Source: Nymphaea colorata
Taxonomy: Eukaryota > Streptophyta > Magnoliopsida > Nymphaeales > Nymphaeaceae
Assembly: GCF_008831285.2 (NCBI RefSeq)
Contig: NC_045151.1
Location: 10,280,571 to 10,344,570 of the forward strand
Length of the DNA stretch: 64,000 bases
Direction: 5' to 3'
Shown: one piece after another, positions 26,589 through 43,150 of the stretch
How the letters are laid out: each line of letters opens with the position of its first letter
How positions within the stretch are numbered: the first letter of the stretch is position 1
The notes under the pieces: generated by a model
Databases searched by the model: none
Seen by the model: only the letters and a program-made list of their open reading frames with translations
Told to the model about the DNA's origin: nothing
Made by a program: the position numbers and the translations under genes

Positions 26589-26800
26589 CTGCTCTCCAAA
26601 TTGGAGCTCTATGGTTGTTGTCAAGCTTGAATGTTCCAATGAATGGACCAACATGTAGCTACTTAGCAATGTCTTGTCTATTGGCCACGCTTTTGGTCTC
26701 CCTAGAGTATTATTTATGCATTCTTTCTAGTTGGCATGTACTGTTGCATTTAAGTTTCAGTTGTGTTGTATTATTTATTGACTATATATACTCTTGTTAG

Positions 26801-26916
26801 GTGATCAATCTTGCAAATGCTCCATCAATTGTTGGCAAGCATTTAGACGATGAGTGTCCTGAAGATTTCATCAAGGGCCTTATTCTCTTTGTTTCTTTTT
26901 TTCATGTTGAGAAGAG
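26801..26916 (+). pseudogene. CHC: Clathrin heavy chain exon fragment, unit D
   Basis: This is the best copy of the fragment, in frame from [20 protein letters not shown] to the GAAGAG|GT donor with no stop. After IKGLIL the clathrin consensus SVRSLLPVEPLVEECEKR is replaced by the shorter [10 protein letters not shown], so even this copy has lost several codons relative to real clathrin. Confidence 0.87.
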
Positions 26917-26954
26917 GTAATTCTTCTTTCTCTCTCTCTCTATAAATATTTCAT

Positions 26955-27148
26955 TTGAAGGAAGCTTGTTGCCGTAGCTTAGAGAGACAGAGACTACAGA
27001 ATGTAGACGAAGAGGACGAGCAGGGAGAGACTTCAGACCCTCCTCTGCTTCACGCTTCCTTTTATCATCCCCTCCAGGATTCTGTTGTTCACCTTGTCAC
27101 CAGCTCTACCACTTCACTGTATCCTACCTCCCATCTGGACCATCCCTG
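26955..27148 (+). other. Conserved leader-like block, unit D
   Basis: This copy has an intact CTG|GTAAAG donor. It is open for 65 codons, again without an ATG. Confidence 0.4.
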
Positions 27149-27907
27149 GTAAAGCATGTTTGTTAATCTATATTAGCATGTCGGTACTTTGTTATGACTG
27201 TTAACACTTTTGTATTGTTTTAATTTTTTAATGCTTTTGTATTGTTTTAATTTACCAGATTATAGAGAATTTCCTGTTATTTAAGGTTTGGATTCAGATC
27301 ATGAGAAACCATATCCAAGGTCCGACTTTAAGCAATAGTTTATTATGTTTTCAAAAAGACAGATTCCAATCTCACAGGTTTGAATGCATATATTATACTA
27401 TATAATTAGTTCAACGCATGTCATTTATGATAAATTATTTTAATTTTTTTCATCTGATTTTTGTTTTCAAATTTCTTGCTTATTGAGGTAGAAATCAATA
27501 ACCTGTCTATTCTCAGCAAGACTTCAACGGCTTTACGATTATTCGCCTGTGATGTAACCCGTTGAGGTCATGCTTATGACTGATCGGTCACTAATTTCTA
27601 ATTAATATGGTCATTAATTAGCGATTAATTAATAAGTATGTGCAGTGGGGAACTAACTATTGTAGTTTATCATTTTATTATGAATTCCTGTAATAGGATC
27701 CAAAGTTTGGCATATAAAAGTCTTCATACAAGACTGGCTGTTTCCAGGCAACCAGCCAACAACGTTAAGGTGATGGTGGCAGCCCCAAGTTGGGCATTTG
27801 CTGAACCCGGCAGCTAACTAGCAGCCTCTTGTATTTTAATGGCGAACTTATAGGCTCAATTGTTGACATGGCGGATCGATCACCGTGTTCTTTCACCACG
27901 GCACCTA

Positions 27908-28077
27908 AGGGTGGAGTCAGAAATTTTTTCTTGAAGAGGTACGAATTATTCAAAATATGAACCGAAATATCATTTTTGAAAACAAGACAAGTGTTTTTTT
28001 TTTAATTTATATGTAATTTTTTTATTATTTTTTTATTTTAAGTGGGGCCAAGGTCCTTGTTTGCTTGGCTCTGCCCC
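27908..28077. mobile_element. Candidate small MITE in intron 1, unit D
   Basis: This is the same element as in unit B, with left end AGGGTGGAGTCAGAA and right end GGCTCTGCCCC, ending about 50 bp before CDKC exon 2. Confidence 0.45.
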
Positions 28078-28125
28078 ACTCTAATAATGATGAGCATCTT
28101 CTTCTCATTGTTCTTGGAAGTGCAG

Positions 28126-33793
<5,668 letters not shown>

Positions 33794-36700
33794 TCTGGAA
33801 GCAAACTGAAGCATGATCTGTTCAATATATTTGTGCACTTGACTGGTGATCCTACATTCTGAAGAGAAGGGCTCTGCCAGGGACTTCCGCTTTCATCTCA
33901 AGTGGGTCGATGGGAATTGGTTTAATGCACCAGAGGTATTCCTACAAACCAGTGTTGGATATTTAAGAATATCCCTTGACCTAGATTTAATTCATGCACT
34001 TGTTTTTAGTTTTATATGGAGAAAGAGGAGATGGTTTGGTATTTCATTACTACGCTGCTCCTTTGTCCTGCAGACAAAAACAAGAATGTGTGATTTTCTC
34101 TTCGATGTTTATCATAGCTTGACTGGCGATGATGAACTTGTCAGTATATGGATGGGTTATGTGGGTTTTGTCTTGTGACTAGAATCTTCGTAGTAGCTAT
34201 GCAGTCCAATTTCATTTTTGCATAGGAATGGTTGGGTTGTTTGTATGGTGTAGTGGTTCTGAAGTTCTTTCACCAGCTGCTTCACGTCAAAGGCTGAAAT
34301 GACTTGAACATGGGAATGCCTCTTTGTTTGCATACAGGAAGATCAAGGAATCAGTGGACCTGGGGAGCCCTTTAGAAGGGCGAACTAATCTTCGACTATC
34401 ACTAATTCTTTTTTTTTTAAAAAAAAAATCTCAGGTTTGGTGCTTTTCTGTTCATTCGTCTAGAATTAGCCCTGGATGTGCTTTGTGCTCCAAATTACCA
34501 AGCCGGGTGCCCCTTGTGCGAAGGGGAGATGGCCTAAGGTTCTGGAGAACATTGAACTTTTATTTGTACAATCGTTTTTGAAGTAGACTAGGAATTGTAG
34601 CTATTGTCCTGTGTTTCTGATAGAATTTTCACCAAATTAAAAATCGTTTTTAAATATAAAAACGACCTTCAAATTTTTTTTTTTTTTTTGTATCTAAAAC
34701 TTCTTTGGCATATGTAAAATGACCACCAGTTTTCAGTTGGACCAATTAGGTTGGATTTGCAACATTATTTAGTAGTCTTCATTTTTTTTAGAATTTTGGA
34801 TCTTTAGTCATTAACCTCACACGACATTGATGGAAAGGTTTGCTTTGTTGTTTTCATTTTTTTTTTGAGTGAAATTTTATATCTTATAGTTGGTAAGGGT
34901 TCAACTTACTAAATATAGGTTCACTTCTTCGTTTTTAGGACGTGTTTATGTTCCTATAAACTGTTTTATTTTTTTTTATTGAACTCTTGATTTATTTAGC
35001 ATAAGGTGCATGAGTGATTAGATAGGCAGGGATAGAGTAGAATAGATGATTTGTATTTGACTTTTGAATTCGATAGTTTGATTTTTGAATTGGATAGTTT
35101 GATCTTCCCTACTTCTATAGGAGAGCATATGAACTTCTTCTTCTAACCAACAAATCAGTCTGGTTTCATAAAACCTTCTCTTTTGGTAGAAAAGAGTTCT
35201 TACTTCCAGGTGATATGTCATTTGATGTCAAGTACTTTTTTGAAAGATAAAATTTTTTATTGTGCCTAAAACCATTTTAAAAGTGTCTTATCATGCAATG
35301 ATATGCCTGCCCAAGTAAAAGGAAACTTTCAAGTTTTTTTTGTTGTCAATCATTAGAAGAGGAAATGTGGAAAAATCGTATGAAGCTGAGAAAGTCAAGA
35401 CTAGGAGATGTTATTTGCTCTAGTGATCAAGTGTTTGTACGGGTTTAGCTGGAAAATATCTTAAGAGAAAAGCCATAATGCCTTATAAAATATTGGCAGG
35501 TAGCAAAATAAGAGTTCAGAGATGGGCTCGGGGCTTGTGTAGTTGTTCCTCTAGGTTAATAATCAAGAGTACCGGGTAGACATATAGGTGATTTAAGTCT
35601 ATGCAGCGAAGATAATGACTTATGAACTTTTGGCATGTTAAAAACCCGCAAGGTGAAACGGGTTGATATGTGACAAAACTACACATGACCACCAAAGCGG
35701 TGGATCTTCGTAGTAGCCTTTGGGGTGGTGAGGTATTCCCTCAAAGGTGAAGGTCGGCCTGAAAAAGAAAATCAAAAGCAAGAAAAAATGAAAAGGCAAA
35801 AAGCCAAATGCAGAAAAAAAGGGAAGAAAAAGAAGCAAAACCAAGAAAAACAAAAAAGTTGTCTGTCAAGAGATAAATGGCATGAAGGCTGAACTCGAAG
35901 GAATTGAAATGCGACAATCTTTCATGGATGTGCGAAGCTTGGAAAATTTAAAGGCTTCCCCTCTAGAGATTCAACAACATTGATGCGAAATGAATCCCGA
36001 TGCTTGTACGGTATTGAGGGTAAATGAAGGGCATATCATTTGCACAACACGAGCACTTTCTGCGTATGATTTAAATTGATGATTTATAAACTATTTAAAA
36101 GTAAACATTTGACATCTCTTGTAATGTTTCCTGACTTCATGGGCATATGAGGAACTCCCAACCCCTCTCTATTTTTGAAAAATGTTGTCCTTTTTATTAC
36201 CAAACCGCTAATCCATTCAAAGAATAGATGAAACCCCTCAAACATATTCCACTCATGCTGAGTGTAATGAATTTTCCATCTTCCCCTTTCCATGTTCCCA
36301 TCACAATTTGTTTTATTGTGAAGGCTAGGCAGTATTTTTGTTGATTTCTCTTTTAAGGTTTGCTTAGGAAAGGGTTTGAAAGAGTCGTTAGCTTTTTAAC
36401 TTTTTTATCATTATTATTATTATTATTATTTTACATTGTCAGTGTCTTTTGATTCATGCAGCTGATGTCGAAGTTTAAAGTCCAATTCATCAGTGTTCTT
36501 GTGGATGTACAAGGGTTTTAGAAAAGCCTATTCATGTTGCACGAAAGTTTTATCTTGTACTTTAAAATCAAGTTTTTATTTGAGTTCCCAACAAAGTTGT
36601 GGCGTCCAATTTGATTTGAGTGAGTTTACATAAATTTTTGGCTGAAACAGAAAGTAACTAATCCTGGTTGCAAAAGTTTGCACAAAGACAGGCAAATCCT

Positions 36701-37725
36701 GTCATTGTTTGTTTGTGTTTTTTGTTTGTTAGCTTGTCATAATTGGTAGGAAGTCAAGTGTTATGCATGTACATTGCCTGAGAGCTCGAAACCACACCCT
36801 CTACGTCGGAAATCTCCTACAATTGCAGAGATTGCTGCAGAATTCTATTCCAAAGTTGTGGATGTTTGGGTGACTTTAACATTTGATGATTGATTTGTTT
36901 TGCTTGCCAAGACTTATCCCTTGGGTTTAGTTTATTTTGTTGTAGGGAATCTGATCTGACCCAGTGGTTGCAAAGTTGATGTCGAAAACAGAGAATTTTT
37001 GTTAGAGAAATTTACATATATGTGCTGAAATTAGATTGCTTGCAGAAACCAAACAAGTTTCAATTGGTCTATATTTTACCTGAGTTGAGTTAGGATTTTG
37101 TGTGTGATATGACAGCTGAAGTCAGAATCGTGTAGGCTTCTTTCACGGTCTTTCAAATTTGCTTATATTTAGGTCCAATTAATTTAGAGAACATAGATTT
37201 CAAGTAAGGATTTTGGCTATTTTCTGTTTCATGTATATCGTTTTAAAGTGTTTATTAGTTGAGCTTAGAGTTCTTGCTCGTGAGTGGGTCTAAGCTGTAG
37301 GTTTATGCCCTTGTTTTTCTTTGTTCTCATTTTTTTCCAAGTTCGTCATTGCAGCCGCAGGCACTTCTGGATAAATGTAAGGGCGGATGCATTCAGTGGA
37401 GGAGTTGGATCACAAGTCAAAGATCTAAATTGACACAGGGTTGCCCTTTCAAGCAACCACACTTTAGGAATTGTTTATTATTCAACTTCTGTAATTAAAC
37501 TAGTAGCGTCACTCTTGAAGAACCTTTTGACTTGTTTCTATTTGAGGTAGTAAATGTGCATTTTTTTGTCTAACTTAATATCCGTTTGTTCCCTTTGTTC
37601 GATCTGTACTTCTCACTTATTGGACTCTTAGTTTCCTCAAACCGCACAAAACTGCTAGTTCCACCAGTGATTTTGCAGAGGTTAGGGACCGACTTTTGTA
37701 TGGTTTTGGGGTCAAAGTTGGGTAC
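33794..37725 (+). other. Non-coding downstream part of unit D
   Basis: This includes a probable 3' UTR remnant of the kinase gene at 33794-35010 (most of it deleted in unit C). A block at 35470-35930 is shared with unit C, and 35940-37725 is shared with units A and C. An (ATT)n tract lies at 36408-36432. No coding sequence is supported. Confidence 0.65.
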
Positions 37726-37885
37726 TGTTTTGTTATGGATATATGTTGATACATCAATTTAGTTGATTCTTGGTTTTACTGTTCAATTTGATAGAAGCTT
37801 TTCCAAGAATTGGTTGTTTTAGACTGAAACACAGAGGGATTGGTCTCACTCTGAAAGGACCAGGATTAGATCTGGACCCATGAAG
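37726..37885 (+). repeat. 160-bp dispersed direct repeat, copy 1
   Basis: Sequence from TTTTGTTATGGATATATG to GGACCCATGAAGAT recurs almost unchanged at 39482-39640. This copy marks the end of unit D. Confidence 0.8.
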
Positions 37886-38264
37886 ATTACAGACACGCTG
37901 TTGAAGCAATTACCACCTAAAACCAGCTCGCCTGCTCATCTTGTTAACAGTTAACTAGTGTTTTTGCAGTATGCTTACAACATTACACAGAAAATCAAAG
38001 ATACTACTTGCACACAAAATGGTCAAACATAGAACTATATCTGCTTCCAGTTTACAGCAAAATACTTGGATTGGATTTTGGTGTGCTATGCATGATCTAC
38101 AGGTTTGAAAAGTAGAAACCATACTGAAATGTTGTATTTATTGTAATTCACTTATATTCGTATCTCAGTTGGGTAATGCTCGACATTTCGTTGTCATTTC
38201 AGTACGCAGAATGTGTAAGCATAGTATGTAAAAGCAAAAAACTTTTACTGAGTTATTGGATGTA
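37886..38264 (+). other. Unassigned spacer before unit E
   Basis: AT-rich sequence without similarity to the other unit flanks and without a recognisable gene. Confidence 0.5.
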
Positions 38265-38333
38265 CCTGAAGTTCATCCAACTCTTTGTAGGCACTGGGGG
38301 CCAAATTGGAGCTCTATAGACGAGGTCGTTGTC

Positions 38334-38459
38334 AAGCTTGAATGTTCCAATGAATGGACCAACATGTAGCTACTTAAGCTTGAATGTTCCAATGAATCGA
38401 CCAACATGTAGCTACTTAAGCTTGAATGTTCCAATGAATGGACCAACATGTAGCTACTT
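38334..38459 (+). repeat. Three tandem 42-bp repeats
   Basis: Three copies of AAGCTTGAATGTTCCAATGA plus 22 further bases start at 38334, 38376 and 38418. The second differs by GAATCGA for GAATGGA. The other units have a single copy. The HindIII-like AAGCTT at each joint follows from CTACTT fusing to AAGCTT. Confidence 0.92.
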
Positions 38460-38595
38460 AGCAATGGCTTGTCTATTGGCCATGCTTTTGGTCTCCATAG
38501 AGTATTATGCATGCATTCTTTCTAGTTGGCATGTGCTGTTGCATTTAAGTTTCAGTTGTGTTGTATTATTTATTAACTATATATATTCTTGATAG

Positions 38596-38707
38596 GTGAT
38601 CAATCTTGCAAATGCTCCATCAGTTGTTGGCAAGCATTTAGACGTCCTGAAGATTTCATCAAAGGCCTTATTCTCTTTGTTTCTTCTTTTTTTCATCTTG
38701 AGAAGAG
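38596..38707 (+). pseudogene. CHC: Clathrin heavy chain exon fragment, unit E
   Basis: This is the same fragment with a GATAG acceptor and GAAGAG|GT donor. The bases coding DDEC are lost (TTTAGACGTCCTGAAG), which breaks the frame. Confidence 0.82.
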
Positions 38708-38749
38708 GTAATTCATCTTTCTCTCTCTCTCTCTCTAAATATTTCAATG

Positions 38750-40872
38750 TTTGCTTTTGCAAGATCCCATATGTTCTTGACCTTAAAGTATAAGACAAAC
38801 TTCTGATGAAAAAAATTGAGAAAATAAACATAATGGCAAAAATGAGAATGAAGAAGTCAATAAAAATGAGAAATAGGGCCAAAGATAGTGATCGCAATTG
38901 AGTCTAGCAGCAATCTGCTGCTACATGGTTGAGTTATGTACACATATATCATGTTAGTTAGCCAACTCTTTTGGCTTACCTTTTTCGGAAAAATTATGGC
39001 ATTACAAATTATCTTGTGTTTGAATGTGCTACCACATTGATATTGCATTAGCTAATGATTGGACACTTTGGCCCACTTAGTTACTTTCCATGGTATGGGT
39101 CATGGCCAAAATCTTATTTGTTGTAGTGATCAATCATTTTCTTACATGTAGATTTGCAGAGCTGCTGGATGCAAGCCCATCCGTGCTGTATCTGATCTTC
39201 TTTAACTCAGGCAAATTCTTGCCTCTTTTTTATGAAGCCGCTCACATGGCCTAGGTAACAAAGTCATTATATTGGGTGATATTTGAGGGAGAGAAATTCT
39301 TTCATGTTTTTGATGGACGTTTGGAAAATGAAATCATGCAGGAAGTGGTGTTTGAAGTATGCAAAAGTTGCAAGGAGATGGTGTTGAAGGAGTCCTTGCA
39401 TATGCACATGGTTATGTGGGCAGTTCTCCATTGAAGTGTTCCAGTATATTTATTTTATCTATAAGCTTTCTTTTTTATTCTGTTTTGTTATGGATATATG
39501 TTGATACATCAATTTAGTTGATTCTTGGTTTTGTTGTTCAATTTGATAGAAGTTTTTTCAAGAATTGATTGTTTGAGACTGAAACACAGGGATTGGTCTC
39601 ACTCTGAAAGGACCATGGTTAGATCGGGACCCATGAAGATGACCAAGGCAAAATAGAATATGAATTCAGAAAATGTGCTTACGTCTTATTTCTTTCATGC
39701 TTCTCTCGTCCTCGTCCTCGTCCTCGTCGTCTCCCTCGCACTCTCACTCTCCTGCTCCAGCCACTCGCCCTCATCTCTCTCTCGCTGCCTCCCCTGACTC
39801 CCTCCCTCACTGTGTCTGCTCTCTCGCTCCCTCCCGAGTCCCTCCCTGACTCCCTCCCTGCGTCTGGGGCCTCTGGATGATCGATGACTTTGACAACGGC
39901 GGCACCGTCTTTGATTCATGTACGACCCTGAGCTTCTTCCTCGAGGGGTGGTGTGACTGGTGTTGCTGGACGCCTGGACCTGTGCGTGAACACCAGTGCC
40001 GAGTGCCGACGAGGGAACCGCGAGGCACGAGAGCGAGGCTGCCGGCTGCTGAGCTCCCTCCAGTTGAAGCCCACGGTCCACCTGCCGGCTTCCGCCGCTC
40101 GATTTCAATTTGCAGATTTAACTACGAAACACCCACCCGCTGCTCGATTGCAATTTGTAGACCATCACGGTCAGTCCCCCTTCTTTAGTTCTTTCCCCTT
40201 TTCTTCCACTCTGTTTTTCGCCTTTCTATTGGTTTCTTTAAGCATCTCTGTGCCTCCGGCATGGCATGTTGCAGTAGTAATGTTTTTTCATCGATTTTAT
40301 TTCCCCTTAAAATCATATGAATTTGTGTTGTTGTGGAAGGCGATTTCTTCAGTTCATTTGAGGAAATTGATTTTTCCTTTTACAGGAACCGATTCTGGCT
40401 TCCGACCGCATTTTCTGTTCAATTATATTTCTTCTCTGTTCCTCTTGTTATATGCTTATGGGGGCTGGTTTTGTTTTCTACGAACTAATCTGGCTCTGAG
40501 GTGATGATTACATTTATTTGAAAGCCTGCTTACTGGAAGCTGATTTGGTGATGTTGGTTTTATGCCTGGTAGATGAATCAAAATGACAAATGGAGCCTAT
40601 GGCTGTTATTAGTAGGTGAACTAGCATTATGAGGATGGTCTCTTCATTGGTCAACTGAATCAGAAACATTCGGAAAGAGAAGCTTCTCTGATAACTGGAA
40701 AATATGCTACTTGCATCCGCAAACATGGTAAATGGATATAAAATGAGAATCGGAAAGATTTTTCTCATTCATTTTTTCCAAAAAATATATTTCTATATTT
40801 TCAATTCGAGATTTTCAGGCCATCAAACGGCCCCATGTAAAGTTTGTCAATGCATGCAAATCTTCCCTTTAG
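38750..40872 (+). other. Foreign segment in unit E, upstream of the flippase exons
   Basis: This contains unrecognised sequence (38750-39478), the second 160-bp repeat (39482-39640), and a C/T-rich block (39700-39870, CTCGTCCTCGTCCTCG then CTCCCTC runs) that turns GC-rich to about 40150. The C/T- and GC-rich part resembles a promoter or 5' UTR in composition and could belong to the captured gene fragment. I see no reliable coding frame in it. Confidence 0.4.
39482..39640 (+). repeat. 160-bp dispersed direct repeat, copy 2
   Basis: Matches 37726-37885 with few changes. The two copies bracket the start of unit E. Confidence 0.8.
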
Positions 40873-41125
40873 TGGAGAAGTGAACAGAGTCTTGAGGTTC
40901 TTGGAGTTGCTGCAATAGAAAAAAGGTGATTCTCTTTTTCCTTCTTTGGGGGGCATTGTTTACTTAAGTAGATTGCGTTCGTCTTCTTTTGGATGCCATT
41001 GCAGGAAGGTGTTCCTGGAACAATCGATCTACTTCGGAAGGCTGGAATCAACTTTTGGATGCTTTTTGGTGATAAACAAAATACAGCCAATCAGATAGCA
41101 CTTTCTTGCAACCTAATTTCTCCTG
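40873..41125 (+). pseudogene. P4-type ATPase (phospholipid flippase, ALA-like) gene fragment
   Basis: Two exons with an intron remain. Exon 40873-40925 reads SLEVLGVAAIEKR (family: DLEVLGVTAIEDRLQ), with donor AG|GTGATT. Exon 41005-41125 reads [20 protein letters not shown] followed by [20 protein letters not shown], with acceptor TTGCAG and donor CTG|GTTAGT. This is the cytoplasmic hinge of P4-ATPases, which move phospholipids between membrane leaflets. The conserved TGDKQ hinge motif reads FGDKQ. The intron is retained, so the piece was copied as DNA and not through mRNA. It ends in a CT tract (41185-41197) that abuts the unit's leader block. The best family match I know is the ALA2 subgroup. 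Confidence 0.85.
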
Positions 41126-41204
41126 GTTAGTCATGCTTCATTTTCTTTTTTGACCAGCCCAGGTGACTTCTTTCTCTTGCAACTCTCTCTCTCTCTGAGA
41201 TAAG

Positions 41205-41371
41205 TTTGAAGGAAGCTTGTTGTTGTAGCTCAGAGAGACAAGAATGTAGACTAAGAGGATGAGCAGGGAGAGACTTCAGAACCTCCTCTTCCTTCACGCT
41301 TCCTTTTATCATCCCCTCCAGGATTCTATCGTTCACCTTGTCACCAGCTCTTACCTCCCATCTGGACCCTG
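41205..41371 (+). other. Conserved leader-like block, unit E
   Basis: A shortened copy with internal deletions that keeps the CTG|GTAAAA donor. It directly follows the flippase fragment and its CT tract. Confidence 0.4.
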
Positions 41372-41377
41372 GTAAAA

Positions 41378-41888
41378 CACTGTTTTGAAATTGCTATCTT
41401 TCAACAAATAAATTTTATACATAACATGACATTAATCGGCTCATATATATATATAAATAAATCATATATTTATTTATTTAATCTGATATGTGCGTAGAAT
41501 ATTTGGCAATTGCAAAAACAAGAGAATAAGTCCTCAGAATTGATTTAATGAATAGTCGTTGAGAACAAATGCTCATAATTGGCTTATTAATTAATTGTAT
41601 TAGCAGAGACCCACTTCTCAGTTTTGAGCAAGACAGGGACCAGGTTGGGACCAGGTTGAGATCCCGGCTAACATTATCTGGTCTGATTTAAACTGTTCAT
41701 TCTCGTTAGCTTTCATTTACATATGTTCAACTAGTTCAGCCAACTAGGGTTGGACTCGAACTCATCCATGCAAGTTCAACTTGTTAATGAACGAGTCTAA
41801 TTTGAGTTTGATTTGCTCGGTCGTCTCAACTTGTTTAATAAAAGGAGTCGAATTTGAGTTTGATTTACACGAGTTCGACTCGTCGTAT
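41378..41888. repeat. Inserted AT-rich segment with GAGTTCGACTCG-type repeats
   Basis: About 0.5 kb interrupts unit E between the leader donor and TGCATGTTTGTTAATC. Its right part has repeated words of the form ACTCGAACTC, GAGTCGAATTTGAG and GAGTTCGACTCG. Similar words occur at 44160-44530, so both may belong to one dispersed family that I cannot name. Confidence 0.45.
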
Positions 41889-42051
41889 TGCATGTTTGTT
41901 AATCTATATTAGCATGTCTATGACTTTTAACACTTTTGTATTCTTTTAATTTTTTAACGCTTTTGTATTGTTTTAATTTGCCAGATTGTAGAGAATTTTT
42001 TCCTATTATTTAAGGTTTGGGTTCAGATCATGAGAAACCATATCCAAGGTC

Positions 42052-42140
42052 CGAAACCTCACTGCTTGGATTCGGTACCCAAGCCTTTCGGCATGTCGTG
42101 TCAGAATTGAGCACAATTAACATGTTTATTTATTGTTTTG

Positions 42141-42185
<45 letters not shown>

Positions 42186-42424
42186 TGAAAACCAATACAA
42201 AAGTCAGACTTATTAAGATTAATTATTATTTTTTATGTAATCTAACCTTATAAATATATGAGATTAAAAGTGATTTGATGAGAAACATATGTTAAGTTAG
42301 TTGTTTTTAAATTGTTTTAATTAAAAAAATAAACAGTTCTTATACCATCAAAGTTTGTATAGTAGAAAAATCTTTTTTTTTTACAAAAATTCTTAAACTA
42401 AAACATGATTTATATTAAAGTAAT
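42052..42424. repeat. Insertion in unit E with (TA)n microsatellite
   Basis: About 370 bp replaces CTTTAAGCAATAGTTT of the other units. It contains a (TA)n run of about 20 repeats at 42142-42182. No inverted ends or duplication were found. Confidence 0.6.
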
Positions 42425-43150
42425 ATTATGTTTTCAAAAAGACAGATTCCAATCTCACAGGTTTTAATGCATATACTATATAATTAGTTCCACGTATGTC
42501 ATTTATGTTAAATTAATTTAATTTTTTTCATCTCATTTTTGTTTTCAAATTTCTTGTTTATTTTTCATAATCAAATTTTTAAGTTTTACTTGAAGTATGA
42601 GGTAAAAATCAATAACCTGGCTATTCTCAGCACGACTTCAATGGCTTAGGTCTACGATTATTCGCCTGTGACGTAACCCGTTGAGGTCACGCTTGTGACT
42701 GGTCGGTCACTAATTTCTAATTAATAAGGTCATTAATTAGCAATTAATTAATAATTTTTTTTCGTGGGGAACTAACTATTGCAGTTTATCATTTTATTAT
42801 GAATTCCTGTATTAGGATCAGAAGTTAACATATAAAAGTTTTCATACAAGACTGGCCGTTTTCAGGCAACCAGCCAACAAGGTTAACGTGATGGTGGCAG
42901 CCCCAAGTTGGGCATTTGCTTAAAGGTCTTCGCCTGAACCCGGCAGCTAACTAGCAGCCTCTTGTATTTTAATGGCTAACTTATAGGCTCAATTGTTGGC
43001 ATGGCGGATCACATCACGGTTATACTTTTAAATTTAAATTTTGATATGAACCGTCATTTTTCAAAATTAGACAAGTGTTTTTTTTATTTATATGTATTTT
43101 TTTATTTTTTATTTTTAAGTGGGGCCCCTGAACACTCTAATAATGATGAC

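Larger units (their letters stand above)
38265..43150 (+). repeat. Tandem unit E, upstream half only
   Basis: Contains the upstream block, the clathrin exon, the leader block and the long intron up to GGGGCCCCTGAACACTC, then stops just before CDKC exon 2. It is interrupted by foreign segments at about 38750-41190 (flippase fragment), 41378-41888 and 42052-42424. Confidence 0.8.

Noticed and set aside
34324-34581. Reading frame downstream of the unit D kinase
   Set aside because: It lies in the probable 3' UTR, shows no recognisable motif, and most of the region is deleted in unit C.
38329-38592. Membrane-protein-like reading frame in units B, C, D and E (hydrophobic residues, LSSWHVLLHLSFS)
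   Set aside because: It runs through the clathrin exon's upstream intron and its hydrophobicity comes from T-rich sequence. No homology was recognised.
39695-40504. Long Arg/Ser/Glu-rich and Leu-rich reading frames on both strands
   Set aside because: They arise from CTC/GAG repeats and GC-rich sequence. No start context or family match, and several frames are open at once.
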